49,581 nucleotides of DNA from a virus. The notes under the pieces were generated by a model, which saw only the letters and a list, made by a program, of their open reading frames with translations, had not been told where the DNA came from and did not search any database. Below, piece by piece: positions 15,323 to 23,094 of this stretch. How positions within the stretch are numbered: the first letter of the stretch is position 1; each line of letters starts with the position of its first letter. The stretch spans positions 1-49,581 of the IMG/VR virus record IMGVR_UViG_3300037242_000110; one strand, 5' to 3'. The translations under genes and the position numbers were made by a program.

Positions 15323-15548
15323 GGTGCCTCCCAATGCCGCGTATCTTCGGCGACGCCTCGGCGGCGGCATCCCGAGCCCATTTGCCCGAGTCGCCAAGCT
15401 CACGTCCAGCAGCACCGAGCTGTTCGCATAGGTCCAAGGCGATCTTGCGCAGATCTTCACGCTGACGCTCTGCCTTCCACAGCGCATCGAGCAAGCCGTC
15501 GCGCTCGACCGCTGCCACCGCCGCTGGCGATAGCTCCCGGTCAGGCAT
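15315..15548 (-). CDS. Hypothetical helical protein with DRELSP start
   Basis: The 77-residue product is strongly helical (VERDGLLDALWKAERQREDLRKIALDLCEQLG) and overlaps both neighbours by 8 bases. Its first residues MPDRELSP are shared with the next gene. No domain is recognised. Confidence 0.6.
   Translation of the reverse strand: MPDRELSPAAVAAVERDGLLDALWKAERQREDLRKIALDLCEQLGAAGRELGDSGKWARDAAAEASPKIRGIGRHHA
15524..15548. repeat. 25-base repeat covering a gene start (copy 1)
   Basis: Partner of 15298-15322 (two mismatches, offset 226 bases). It spans the ATG and the following seven codons of the gene at 15315-15548. Confidence 0.75.
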
Positions 15549-15891
15549 TGATGCGCTCCCATGCTTCGAGCAACGCAGCGTCAGCTACGCCGATCAGGAG
15601 TTCCTCCTGGCCGCAGATGTGCCAGATGACGTGGAACCACACGCGCATCGGGTAGCGCGTCTTGTCGAAGATCGTCCCGGACGTGATCGACGTGCGCTTG
15701 CGGCACGCCTTGCAGCGCAGCGTGTCGCCCTTCATCCGCCACGGCTCGTCAATCACCCCGCAGTGCGGGCACACAAAGCCGTTGGGCCAGCGTATGCGCT
15801 CGACGTAGGCCAAGCAGGCGTCCTCGCTGTCGAATCGCCGGATGAACTCGTTGAAGGTGCGCGGGTAGTCCGCACTCGCAGCGGGAGTCAT
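15541..15891 (-). CDS. IS1595-type transposase zinc ribbon, stand-alone
   Basis: The 116-residue protein matches the N-terminal zinc-ribbon module of IS1595-family transposases: TFNEFIRRFDSEDACLAYV, RWPNGFVCPHCG, a second pair LRCKACRKRTS, then ITSGTIFDKTRYPMRVWFHVIWHIC. The DDE catalytic domain that normally follows is absent; instead there are about 23 unrelated residues and a stop. No inverted repeats or transposase remnant are visible downstream. It sits in a tight operon with intact overlaps, so it looks like a domesticated DNA-binding module rather than debris. Confidence 0.75.
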   Translation of the reverse strand: MTPAASADYPRTFNEFIRRFDSEDACLAYVERIRWPNGFVCPHCGVIDEPWRMKGDTLRCKACRKRTSITSGTIFDKTRYPMRVWFHVIWHICGQEELLIGVADAALLEAWERINA

Positions 15892-16164
15892 CTAGCTCGC
15901 CTCTTCGGATCTCAGCGCTGCCTGGATCGCTTCCTTGCGCGTCGCGTAGCTATCGCCGAACTTCTCCCAACGGCCCAATACCTTCTTCTGGCGTCGCAGT
16001 CCCCAGCTCTGTACTTCGACCATGCCGCGCCAGCCGCCTGCGCTGATGTCTCCGTAGCGGAAGATCCGCCACAGCGTCTCGCCGTCGTTCCCGAGAAGCC
16101 GATATTCGCTCCCCTCGACGGGCTCGAGCACCTTCTCCAGTCTGTACTTGCGCTCAATCATCAC
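15892..16164 (-). CDS. Hypothetical protein
   Basis: The 90-residue protein ends exactly where the next gene starts (TAG then ATG). It appears beta-rich (EYRLLGNDGETLWRIFRYGD, GMVEVQSWGLRRQKKV) with a C-terminal helix (TRKEAIQAALRSEEA). No family is recognised. Two ATG codons in tandem at 16164 and 16161 make the start uncertain by one residue. Confidence 0.6.
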   Translation of the reverse strand: MMIERKYRLEKVLEPVEGSEYRLLGNDGETLWRIFRYGDISAGGWRGMVEVQSWGLRRQKKVLGRWEKFGDSYATRKEAIQAALRSEEAS

Positions 16165-16184
16165 TCAGCCCTGCCTGCGGGCCA

Positions 16185-16394
16185 TCAAAGTGGATACCCC
16201 ATCAAAGAGAACGCCGGCGCCTCGCCGGGAGCTGCGCGCGTCCCTGCGCAGTCCTCACAGCAGGCGTCGCGCTCCGGTGATCCGGCGCCGGATATCTCTT
16301 CACAGCAGGGGCAGAACGTCCAAGTCTTGATGCGCCGGGCCTCGGCCTGGGGGGTATCTCTATGATCCATTATGTCCCACTCAATGTCGCTCAT
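16185..16394 (-). CDS. Small Cys-rich protein
   Basis: The ATG at 16394 overlaps the upstream stop (ATGA). The 69-residue product has TFCPCCEEISG and ACCEDCAG, two cysteine pairs about 18 residues apart that could form a zinc ribbon. The rest is acidic or neutral. Part of the leftward small-gene series; function unknown. Confidence 0.6.
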   Translation of the reverse strand: MSDIEWDIMDHRDTPQAEARRIKTWTFCPCCEEISGAGSPERDACCEDCAGTRAAPGEAPAFSLMGYPL

Positions 16395-16507
16395 GCCGGG
16401 TACATCCAGGATCCTAGCAGGTATGCGCCTATACCTGCAAGCACGACGACGACCACGGACAGCATCACGTACATGTTGAATTCGTGTTGGTCTTGCGGTG
16501 TTTTCAT
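16391..16507 (-). CDS. Tiny membrane protein (38 residues)
   Basis: GGGAGA lies just before the ATG, which overlaps the upstream stop (ATGA). The product has a short polar start (MKTPQDQHEFN) and one membrane helix (MLSVVVVVLAGIGAYLLG), ending WMYPA. Overlaps on both sides support translation. Confidence 0.6.
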   Translation of the reverse strand: MKTPQDQHEFNMYVMLSVVVVVLAGIGAYLLGSWMYPA

Positions 16508-16710
16508 TTCTCCCAGCCGATCGATTTGGATGCCACAACGTACGCAGCGAGATCTTGGGCTCGCAGCTCGCCTAGCCGGTTTACAATTGCGGTGACGGCT
16601 GCAAAGTCCTCCTCGTTTTGGGCGCGGGGTAGAAATCGGTTCCAGCGTATCACCTGCTCTACATCTGTGGAGTTTTCCACTTCGGTTACACTTGGGAATC
16701 CTGCGCTCAT
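16504..16710 (-). CDS. Hypothetical protein
   Basis: AAGAGGTG is placed well before the ATG. The 68-residue product is acidic and helical (EDFAAVTAIVNRLGELRAQDLAAYVV). It starts a chain of overlapping small genes after a 152-base gap. No family recognised. Confidence 0.6.
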   Translation of the reverse strand: MSAGFPSVTEVENSTDVEQVIRWNRFLPRAQNEEDFAAVTAIVNRLGELRAQDLAAYVVASKSIGWEK

Positions 16711-16780
16711 TTTTCACCTCTTGTTGTCTCGCGCGCACGCGAAAGGGACCCCTCCCTCGCGCGCTAGTCCTGCGTGGTGC

Positions 16781-16832
16781 ATAGCGCGTAGCGTAGCGTA
16801 GCCCCTTAGGGGGCATAGCGTAGCGCAGCGCG
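16781..16832. repeat. Short GCGTA/TAGCG repeats around a GCCCC-TTAG-GGGGC hairpin
   Basis: In the 152-base gap 16711-16862 several TAGCGTAG/GCGTAGCG units flank a 5-bp hairpin (16801-16814). The gap holds no convincing gene. It could be an mRNA processing or regulatory site within the leftward operon. Confidence 0.45.
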
Positions 16833-16862
16833 TAATGCAACCACTTGGTTTTGGTGTTTAGA

Positions 16863-17306
16863 TCATTGCTCATCTAGAGGAAGGATGTAGAGAGGGTATG
16901 CAGTATAGCCTCCTGCATTGATGTATGATCGTCCACCACGAATAATTGTGTACCCGGCCGCGCGGAAATGATTGGCTACCTTTTCACTTTGCCAGCCTTT
17001 TTTATTTCGTGTAATGGAACGGATAGGTATAGGTGTATCTGTTACGATGCCGCGCAGCTCCACGGGTAGGGAGTGATGCTTTTTGAAGGGCGGAAGATAT
17101 CGAGGTGTACCGCTTGGCGTCAGGGCGTCAGCTGGATACTTCTTGTATAGCGTGATTGTTTGGGTACGCTTCGTTCTGGGTGCACGTGCAGATCGTTGAG
17201 CGGCTTCAAGTGCTCGTACACGCCTGTTGAGGTGTACAAGCGCACGTGTAAGCGTTGCAACATCCGCTGCGTTCGCTGCGCTACGCTGACGCTTCGCTTC
17301 GCTCAC
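16863..17306 (-). CDS. Hypothetical protein
   Basis: GTG start overlapping the upstream stop (GTGA). Of 147 residues, the first 50 are a basic coiled coil (VATLTRALVHLNRRVRALEAAQRSA). The second half is beta-rich and ends with a glycine-rich segment (AAGYTIIRGGRSYINAGGYTAYPLYILPL). The coding DNA is less GC-rich than its neighbours, which may mark later acquisition. No family recognised. Confidence 0.6.
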   Translation of the reverse strand: MSEAKRQRSAANAADVATLTRALVHLNRRVRALEAAQRSARAPRTKRTQTITLYKKYPADALTPSGTPRYLPPFKKHHSLPVELRGIVTDTPIPIRSITRNKKGWQSEKVANHFRAAGYTIIRGGRSYINAGGYTAYPLYILPLDEQ

Positions 17307-17443
17307 TTCGCCTCGGCAGGTGTTTGCTTGCCGCCAATCTTAAGGGCGCAGCTTTGGCAGTACGGCAATTTGCGCCCGTCAATGAAGTGAATAACGACGA
17401 TTGCTATTTTCGGGCAGTTTCCATTGGAACACAAAATATCCAT
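17303..17443 (-). CDS. 46-residue zinc-finger-like protein
   Basis: AAAGGAA precedes the ATG at 17443, and the stop overlaps the GTG of the next gene (GTGA). The product has CSNGNC near the N-terminus and YCQSC about 20 residues later, a two-pair cysteine pattern suited to one zinc ion, around a hydrophobic strand (IAIVVIHFIDGRKLP). Confidence 0.6.
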   Translation of the reverse strand: MDILCSNGNCPKIAIVVIHFIDGRKLPYCQSCALKIGGKQTPAEAK

Positions 17444-17511
17444 GTAAATTCCTTTCCCGCTACGTTTCGTCTCGCTGCGCTGGCGCTGCGCTCGACTTCA
17501 CTTCGCCCGGC

Positions 17512-17883
17512 TCATTCATTGAGGAACCGATCTTCCCCATCCATGCGCTTCACACGTGCGATGCCCTGCCGCAGGCGGTCATGCTCACTCATAGGCATAG
17601 GTTGCCTTTTTGCCTGTTGCTCTTGCTCAACGTGAATCTGCAGAGCAACAGCGCCGCCGATGGCCAGCAGCGTAAATGCAGCAATGCGTGGCGCTTTGTC
17701 GCTGTTGATCTTGGGTGACTCTATCACTTGTGCGACCTCTGCCTGTGCGATACCAAGCGCAAGTTGTGCGAGCTCGTCCACTTCATTGAGGGTGAGATCT
17801 CCAAATGCACGCTGGACTATCTCATGGTTGGCTGTGCCCTCCAACAGTCGAATGCGATCAGCTATTGTTACTTGGCTATTCAT
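17512..17883 (-). CDS. Membrane-anchored hypothetical protein
   Basis: The ATG at 17883 overlaps the preceding gene by 8 bases. The 123-residue product has a helical N-terminal half (DRIRLLEGTANHEIVQ, TLNEVDELAQLALGIAQAEVAQVI), one membrane segment (about 68-85) and a charged tail. No family recognised. Confidence 0.6.
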   Translation of the reverse strand: MNSQVTIADRIRLLEGTANHEIVQRAFGDLTLNEVDELAQLALGIAQAEVAQVIESPKINSDKAPRIAAFTLLAIGGAVALQIHVEQEQQAKRQPMPMSEHDRLRQGIARVKRMDGEDRFLNE

Positions 17884-18154
17884 CGCACGCTGCAATCGCT
17901 TTGTCGTACAGGTCCAACACCTCAGCGTGTGTATGTGTATCGTTGAAGTAGGTGATCGATGGCGCCGTTGCCGGGAGCTGCGCATACAACGCGGCGCGTG
18001 CGGTTTCTGTGGCAAATGTTAGGCACGCGACTGCGTGTAGGGCAGTTAGGGCGCACTTCCTGCTGCCCGGCTCCACCAACCGTCCATTCCCAGCCCATCT
18101 TGTGGGATCGGCAATTACTGCACGCGCAGCTTCTAGGTGTCGCTTTGTTGTCAA
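17876..18154 (-). CDS. DUF6197-like protein
   Basis: The 92-residue protein has the layout of the DUF6197 family known from actinobacteria and their phages: HLEAARAVIADPTRW, a CALTALHAVA helix, then SITYFNDTHTHAEVLDLYDKAI, where FND-x-T-x3-EV is the family's most constant part. Function of the family is not known. It follows the primase-helicase gene by one base. Confidence 0.6.
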   Translation of the reverse strand: MTTKRHLEAARAVIADPTRWAGNGRLVEPGSRKCALTALHAVACLTFATETARAALYAQLPATAPSITYFNDTHTHAEVLDLYDKAIAACDE

Positions 18155-18155
18155 T

Positions 18156-20162
18156 TTACGCCTCTTTCTTTCGCGGGTGTACGACGTAGTAGCGGGATTT
18201 AGTGTGCTCGGCGCGGCTGAGCGGGTAGCCGGCGGCGGCGTACGCCTTGCGAAGCTGCGGGGCGGGAATATCCATGTCGCGGGCGAGGGCAGCTATGCGG
18301 GTCGGTCGGGCGATGGCGGGCAGGTCTATCGTGCCTACCTTGGCGGCGATGGAATCGCTGACGGCTGCGGATCTAGCTGCTTGGGCCTCTTCGGCGTCCT
18401 GAGGGGTTTGCAGGCGTACGTGGGCTTCATAGGACATGTCGTCATCGTCGGGCATCTCGAAGGAGACAATATACACGCCGCCACTGGCTTGTGCGCGATG
18501 ACTGGACGAAAGGCGTACGACGGGCTTGTTCGCGTCTTCTTGTAGGACCTCGACCCACATCGCCGAGTCATAGCGCCGCCCAAACACCCCCGTGCCCGAC
18601 ATGCGGTGCATCGCGCGCTCGTTCTTGTTCGCGGTCTGGGGCTTGCGGTAGTGGTGGACGACCTGGATGGAGGTGCGTGTGGCGTTCTGGATGTCAGCCA
18701 GGTTGCGCAGCATCGGCGTGATCGCTGCGGCCTCGGACTCGTCGAGCGTGGGGATCATCATGTACAGCGGATCGAGGATCACGAGCTTCGGCCGATAGCG
18801 GTGTATTTGACGCAGGATGTACTTCAAGTCTGTTGGGTCGTTGAGGTCGATCGCCTGGCGGTTGCCGAAGATCAACGGGTACTCGCGGCCGGCAAGATCG
18901 AGATGGAAGCCTGTCGACGTCGGGCCGAGCCCGCGAGCAAACTCAATTCGACGCAGGCGTTCCTGCACGAGACCCTCGTCGTTCTCCTCCTGCCACAGCA
19001 GCACAGGGCCTGTGGAAGGTGCAGGGATCTGAAAATAGTTCAGGAACGGTGTACCAGAGGCGACGGAGACGGCCATATCGAGTGCGAGCAGCGACTTGTA
19101 GGTCTTGGACTCCCCGGCGAGGAAGCCGAACGCGCCGAGCGTCCACATCTGGTTTACAAGCCATGTCGGTGTGGCGTAGGTGCGCGAGCGGAAGTTCGAG
19201 ACAGGCACCATTTCACGTTTCCGGCTCTGAGGCTTACTGCGCGAGCTTCGTTTGGCGGTTGGCGGGTCGGGCGATGCTTGCTGTCCTTTGTCTACGTTGG
19301 CCGTCGCCTTGCCGATCTCGATCCAGAGCTGCGTTGCCTCGCGGCGTTGGCCTTTGTACTTGTTCCAGATCGATCGGCGGACGAGGACGTACACCTCCTC
19401 AGGTTCGAGCCCTGCTGTGACCAAAAGCGATTGAAGTTCCCAGAGACGAGCGCTGCGATCATCGCCAGCGACAAGGGATTTGGTGTGTAGGAGCTGGCGG
19501 GCACGGATCGGGATGGCCTTGCGGTGCTTGGCGTAGGTACCGTCGGGATCGGGCAGGGTGTTCGATGGAGGCAGTGTGCCGGGCGATCGTGCGGGCGAGG
19601 TGTCCACGTCCTTGAGCAGCGCGCGCATCTCCTCGACGCGATAACGACGTCGCTTGGGCAGGTGTAGGAGCCTGACGCGAAAGGGCCTCTCGTACTTGGT
19701 GGATCTCGAGCCGGGCACGCGTAGGACCTTGGTCGCGCTCCAACCGCCCTTGTCCGCTCCCGTGGCATAGGTCAGGCGTTGGTTCAGGCGCTCGAACGTC
19801 TGAACCTTCAGTGGGCGGTCGATCAGCCAGATCGCCTGGTACCTGCCTTTGGACGTCTGCCAGGCAAGCGTTGGCGCAAGCTCGATCAAGGACCGCGGGT
19901 CGACCTCGTCCAGGTCGGCGTACAGGACACGGCTGGCCAACGCGCGGGCTTTGAGCGCGCGGGGTGTATCGAACAGGCAGGGTGTAAAATACAGGTCATC
20001 GAGCGTCGGGAGCTCGGGCTCGGCAGGGTCGACCGGCACGTTCGTCCACCCCCCTGTGTCCCAGTCCTTGGTGGCCAGCACGCCGTACACCTCGCCGCCC
20101 GGACGGGGTTGGACGCTCCATACGCGTGCGACGAAGCGCGCGGCAAGATCGCTGGACGGCAT
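18156..20162 (-). CDS. Primase-helicase fusion (AEP/RepB-like primase + RepA-like ATPase)
   Basis: The 668-residue protein has an N-terminal archaeo-eukaryotic primase-like region: VLYADLDEVDP (near 79, metal-binding acids), TSKGRYQAIWLID and SATKVLRVPGSRSTK. From about 330 follows a RecA-fold ATPase of the AAA_25/RepA type with GESKTYKS (Walker A, near 350), LVILDPL (Walker B, near 459) and VVHHYRK. The C-terminal 60 residues look like a winged helix. It should prime and unwind DNA at the phage origin. GAGGGAG precedes the ATG; it is the first gene of the leftward operon. Confidence 0.85.
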   Translation of the reverse strand: MPSSDLAARFVARVWSVQPRPGGEVYGVLATKDWDTGGWTNVPVDPAEPELPTLDDLYFTPCLFDTPRALKARALASRVLYADLDEVDPRSLIELAPTLAWQTSKGRYQAIWLIDRPLKVQTFERLNQRLTYATGADKGGWSATKVLRVPGSRSTKYERPFRVRLLHLPKRRRYRVEEMRALLKDVDTSPARSPGTLPPSNTLPDPDGTYAKHRKAIPIRARQLLHTKSLVAGDDRSARLWELQSLLVTAGLEPEEVYVLVRRSIWNKYKGQRREATQLWIEIGKATANVDKGQQASPDPPTAKRSSRSKPQSRKREMVPVSNFRSRTYATPTWLVNQMWTLGAFGFLAGESKTYKSLLALDMAVSVASGTPFLNYFQIPAPSTGPVLLWQEENDEGLVQERLRRIEFARGLGPTSTGFHLDLAGREYPLIFGNRQAIDLNDPTDLKYILRQIHRYRPKLVILDPLYMMIPTLDESEAAAITPMLRNLADIQNATRTSIQVVHHYRKPQTANKNERAMHRMSGTGVFGRRYDSAMWVEVLQEDANKPVVRLSSSHRAQASGGVYIVSFEMPDDDDMSYEAHVRLQTPQDAEEAQAARSAAVSDSIAAKVGTIDLPAIARPTRIAALARDMDIPAPQLRKAYAAAGYPLSRAEHTKSRYYVVHPRKKEA

Positions 20163-20666
20163 TGCTCCCTCATCGATGGCCTTAGTGCCGTGGGAAGCGG
20201 CACGCGTCAGACCCTACTGCGCACCGATCGGCGTGTCCAGGGTTGCGTGCTGCCGCGCGGCTTGTTAGGCTTGGAGTGCCTCTCTCCATCTCCATCCTCC
20301 CTCGGATGGTCGCCAGCCCTGCGAGGGTCGTAATCGGTTTGGGAGCCGGTTGCGGCCCTCGCCTCCTTTCGTGTACGCTGCAGAGCGGCAACGTGGGGGT
20401 GTGGTCTACCCCTTGACCTCATGCCGCCTACCTTTCGAGGCGGCCTCCCGCGTTGCCGCTATTTGCGAGAAGATCTTTACGACGTGCCGCCGGTAGGTCG
20501 TGTAGCGTGCCTCGCAATGGATAGATCAGAGGCGTACTCCCAAGCAGACACGGCTAGAAGAGAAAATCTCCTAGCGCACTATGCGGACGAATTCGTGCAT
20601 GCGATTACACGTGCGGCACGAATAATGATCGAGACAGCAACATACATTCGAGGAAAGGTAGATCAA
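20163..20666. other. Divergent intergenic region, no confident gene
   Basis: This 504-base gap separates the leftward primase operon from the rightward late region and should hold promoters for both. A weak hairpin GCCGCCT/AGGCGGC lies at 20423-20444 and a TTGACC -35-like hexamer at about 20413, without a clear -10. An in-frame extension of the next gene to the ATG at 20517 is possible. The origin of replication could be here, but no iterons were seen. Confidence 0.4.
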
Positions 20667-21032
20667 ATGAGCGCAGCTCTAGAAGCGCTAGAAGATCAGG
20701 TCAATGCCCTGGAAAGCACCGACGAAGCGATCGTCAACGCCGCGACCGCTGTAGTCGCAGAGGTCGGCGAACTGGAGAAAGAGGTATCAGAAGTCAAAGA
20801 AGGCCCCAAAGAACCTGCCGAAGTGGAACAGAAGCTCGAAGCCATCGCCTCACGTGTAAGCAGCGTGACGAGCAAGCTCTCGAGCACCGTGGAAGCGCTG
20901 AAGAGCGCCGAGCCCCTAGGCGCTACACCTGGACCGTCTGGCGCAGAAGGCGCTTCGGGAGCTTCTGGCAGCGAAGCAGAAACGTCGTCAGGGACTGAAA
21001 CGTCGTCAGGGGCTACTACGGACAGCTTCTGA
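20667..21032 (+). CDS. Coiled-coil protein with Gly/Ser-rich tail
   Basis: The ATG at 20667 is preceded by GAGGAAAGG; an in-frame ATG at 20517 would add 50 residues (MDRSEAYSQADTARRENLL onward) but lacks a ribosome-binding site. The 121-residue product is a coiled coil (LEALEDQVNALESTDEAIV) followed by a low-complexity tail rich in Ser, Gly, Thr and Glu with some Gly-X-Y character. Similar small coiled-coil proteins occur as minor virion or decoration proteins. Function is inferred weakly. Confidence 0.6.
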   Translation: MSAALEALEDQVNALESTDEAIVNAATAVVAEVGELEKEVSEVKEGPKEPAEVEQKLEAIASRVSSVTSKLSSTVEALKSAEPLGATPGPSGAEGASGASGSEAETSSGTETSSGATTDSF

Positions 21033-21175
21033 TACGATTTACACGCGTCCCTCGCCGCATAGGAGGCGAAGGAGGCTTCTGACGATCAACGGCCGTCCTC
21101 TCAGGTAGTTGGGGGCGGTCGTTGTCGTTGTGGTATAGACTGGCCGGCGACGAGAAACTCTCGTTTACGTGACAC

Positions 21176-21213
21176 CGCTGCGGGGGCGCTCGAAGCATCA
21201 AACCCCCGCAGCG
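21176..21213 (+). terminator. 11-bp perfect hairpin, possible terminator
   Basis: CGCTGCGGGGG (21176-21186) and CCCCCGCAGCG (21203-21213) pair perfectly around a 16-base loop. On the plus strand TCGTTTCTGT follows, a weak U-tract, so it may end the transcript of the coiled-coil gene. It may equally be part of a larger RNA. Confidence 0.5.
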
Positions 21214-21297
21214 TCGTTTCTGTCCGCGGCGCGTTGTAGCCTGCCTGATCGTTGAGCACGGGCCCCACTATCGAGCGAAGGCCGTGATGCTCAGCTA

Positions 21298-21478
21298 GGT
21301 CAGGATGCCGGCGTTTGATCTGTGGAGGATGCTCGCTGGCATCCTGACCAAGTTTCCGTCCGGTGGGCGTGTAGTATGGGGGTCCGCTGCCAAGGTGCGT
21401 CAGAAGACGTGGCACGCGAGAGAGTGAGCCCCAGGGCTGGCCTAAACGCCGACAGGAAGCGCACTCCTGGCCCTGGGG
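21298..21478 (+). ncRNA. Candidate structured RNA with two long stems
   Basis: GGTCAGGATGCCGGCG (21298-21313) pairs with CGCTGGCATCCTGACC (21334-21349): 16 bp with one G-U and a 20-base loop. A second stem pairs CCCCAGGGCTGG (21429-21440) with CTGGCCCTGGGG (21467-21478). Together with the hairpin at 21176 they form a multi-stem RNA candidate before the gene at 21522. No known RNA family is recognised. Strand is assumed from the surrounding genes. Confidence 0.45.
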
Positions 21479-21521
21479 GTGCGCCTCGTTCCGTCCGACG
21501 GCTGCGCTATGACTGTGCGCC

Positions 21522-21836
21522 GTGAGCGGTAAAGCAGCAGACTTCTCGGCGAAGCTGGAGCGCAAATGGGCCAACGAACAGCGCCAGCTCGACGAGCGCA
21601 ACGCGCGCCAGGTCGCGCAGACGACGGTTGAGGACGAGCCCCCGCAGGCTGTTGTCGTACACGACCCCGCCAATGAAGACGGGCCTGCGCCGCTGGAGCC
21701 GCGCTTGGCCACTGTCTCCACCCTGTGCCGCCTGTGCTGCAGCTATATCGAGCGCGGTGAGGCGATCGTCAGCGCAGACGGAGTGACGTGGGTGCATGCA
21801 GCCTGCGCTGAGACCGCTGGGTGGTCGGTTGCGTGA
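21522..21836 (+). CDS. Small zinc-binding protein
   Basis: GTG start. The 104-residue product has a charged helical N-terminal half (FSAKLERKWANEQRQLDERNARQ) and a C-terminal Cys/His cluster, CRLCCSYIERGEAIVSADGVTWVHAACAE in outline: CxxC, then H-x3-C about 20 residues on, as in small treble-clef or LIM/PHD-like fingers. Its stop overlaps the next GTG (GTGA). Confidence 0.65.
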   Translation: MSGKAADFSAKLERKWANEQRQLDERNARQVAQTTVEDEPPQAVVVHDPANEDGPAPLEPRLATVSTLCRLCCSYIERGEAIVSADGVTWVHAACAETAGWSVA

Positions 21837-22021
21837 TAGCTGTCGCTACACCTTGGGATTGGACGGAAGTTATCGAGGGCATAGCCGTCTCACTGGCAGT
21901 CGTATTGGCTCCGATCCTCTGGCGCGTAGAGAAACACCGTAAAACCGCCGAGCGTCATCACGCCGAGCAGCAGACGCACAACCAACGTGTACGCGAACAC
22001 CTGGGGATGAACGAGCCGTGA
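21833..22021 (+). CDS. Small membrane protein
   Basis: GTG start overlapping the upstream stop by 4 bases. The 62-residue product has one membrane segment (about 15-33, IEGIAVSLAVVLAPILW) and a basic, His/Gln-rich cytoplasmic helix. It overlaps the next gene by 4 bases. Function unknown. Confidence 0.65.
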   Translation: MIAVATPWDWTEVIEGIAVSLAVVLAPILWRVEKHRKTAERHHAEQQTHNQRVREHLGMNEP

Positions 22022-22347
22022 ACACTGCTCTGTTCTACGTGCCTACACTCTGGCATTTCCTCAGCGGAAACGGCTACCAGTTCTGGTCGGGAATAGCAGG
22101 GAGCTTCTTGATGTCCTCAGGTATCCTTGTATTTCTCACCAAGCATAATTGCCATGAACATAGATGTCTGCGACTATCGTGGCATGCCGACCATGAGGGA
22201 CATCCGGTTTGCAAGGTACATCACCCCGACCACCCTGCTCGCGGCTGGTTTCGCAGCGATCGCACGCACCGGCGGCATGCAGCTAATCGACAGGTGTATA
22301 CATACCCGTCACCGCAGCGACCTGTTACACGGGAGAGCCAGAAATGA
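22018..22347 (+). CDS. Cys/His-rich membrane protein
   Basis: GTG start in a GTGA overlap. Of 109 residues, the first 45 contain TLWHFLSGNGYQFWSGIAGSF and a membrane segment, followed by KHNCHEHRCLRLSWHADHEG and CKVHHPDHPARG. The NCHxHRC...C-x2-HHP pattern recurs in small membrane proteins of actinobacterial phages and probably binds a metal; this is recalled, not searched. Two adjacent small membrane genes suggest a membrane complex. Confidence 0.65.
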   Translation: MNTALFYVPTLWHFLSGNGYQFWSGIAGSFLMSSGILVFLTKHNCHEHRCLRLSWHADHEGHPVCKVHHPDHPARGWFRSDRTHRRHAANRQVYTYPSPQRPVTRESQK

Positions 22348-23036
22348 TCGTCTCCCAAACCGAGATCGACATGATTCGTACACGTCACGGCAAGCCGGCG
22401 CGACGGATGATGCGACTGCCAGTGACTTATGACGCCGAAGCGATCAAGCGACCATGTCCGATGCGGATGGGATACTCGTATAAACTGCAGACCAGGGATC
22501 TGTCCGAGACGCAATGGGTACTTGTAAATGCAACGCCCTACGCTCGACGCGCCGGCGGCATGACGCTCGATGAGGCGCGTCACGAAGGCTACCGTACGCT
22601 CGACGAGCGGATGCAAGCGTTGGGTGATCTGGGGGAACCGACCGGCGGCAATGTGTGGGTTATCGCCTTCCAGCCGGTCGACGCCCCTGTGAGCGCCCTC
22701 GACGCGCCCGTCTTCCTGTCCAAGGTCGGCGACTACACGACGCTTGCAGGCCGTCAGGCGGTGCCCGGCGATCCGGAGGCGTGCGTCATCCCCGGCGAAG
22801 GCGAGCGCGCTCGCGTGATGGCTCTGGCCGAGCGTCAAGGGCCTCAGCTCGGGGCGATCAACCGCGCTACGCGCGAGGTCGAAAGCCTGCGCGACAGCTT
22901 GATGTCGATGAAGGCACGCAACCGCGCCAAGCTGATCGCCAAGGAGCTCGCAAAGCTCCAAGCGGAACTGCCGGTGGGCGAGGTGGTACGCTCTGGCGCG
23001 ACAAGCGAGCTGCCCGCCGAGCGACGCGCAGTCTGA
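22344..23036 (+). CDS. Hypothetical protein, possible ASCH/PUA-like domain
   Basis: The ATG overlaps the upstream stop by 4 bases. The 230-residue product has an N-terminal part with YKLQTRDLSETQWVLVNATPYARRAGGMTLDEARHEGY in outline and GNVWVIAFQPV, the arrangement seen in ASCH/PUA-like barrels that bind RNA. The C-terminal part is a basic coiled coil (LMSMKARNRAKLIAKELAKLQAEL). The domain call is tentative. Confidence 0.55.
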   Translation: MIVSQTEIDMIRTRHGKPARRMMRLPVTYDAEAIKRPCPMRMGYSYKLQTRDLSETQWVLVNATPYARRAGGMTLDEARHEGYRTLDERMQALGDLGEPTGGNVWVIAFQPVDAPVSALDAPVFLSKVGDYTTLAGRQAVPGDPEACVIPGEGERARVMALAERQGPQLGAINRATREVESLRDSLMSMKARNRAKLIAKELAKLQAELPVGEVVRSGATSELPAERRAV

Positions 23037-23094
23037 GCGCGATCCCAGGCAACTGCGGCTCTGAATCCTAGGTGTCCCCGCAGGAGGCGATGCA

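Larger units (their letters stand above)
21033..21521. other. 489-base non-coding region with strong hairpins
   Basis: No reading frame here has a good start, ribosome site and protein-like composition. It contains at least three long hairpins (listed separately) and a small one, ACGAGA-AAC-TCTCGT, near 21150. Such density is unusual for this compact genome and suggests a structured RNA or a transcription control region ahead of the late genes. Confidence 0.6.

Noticed and set aside
21101-21721. Minus-strand 206-codon frame over the structured region
   Set aside because: Low-complexity Ser/Gly/Arg content, no ribosome site, and it covers the hairpins and the zinc-protein gene.
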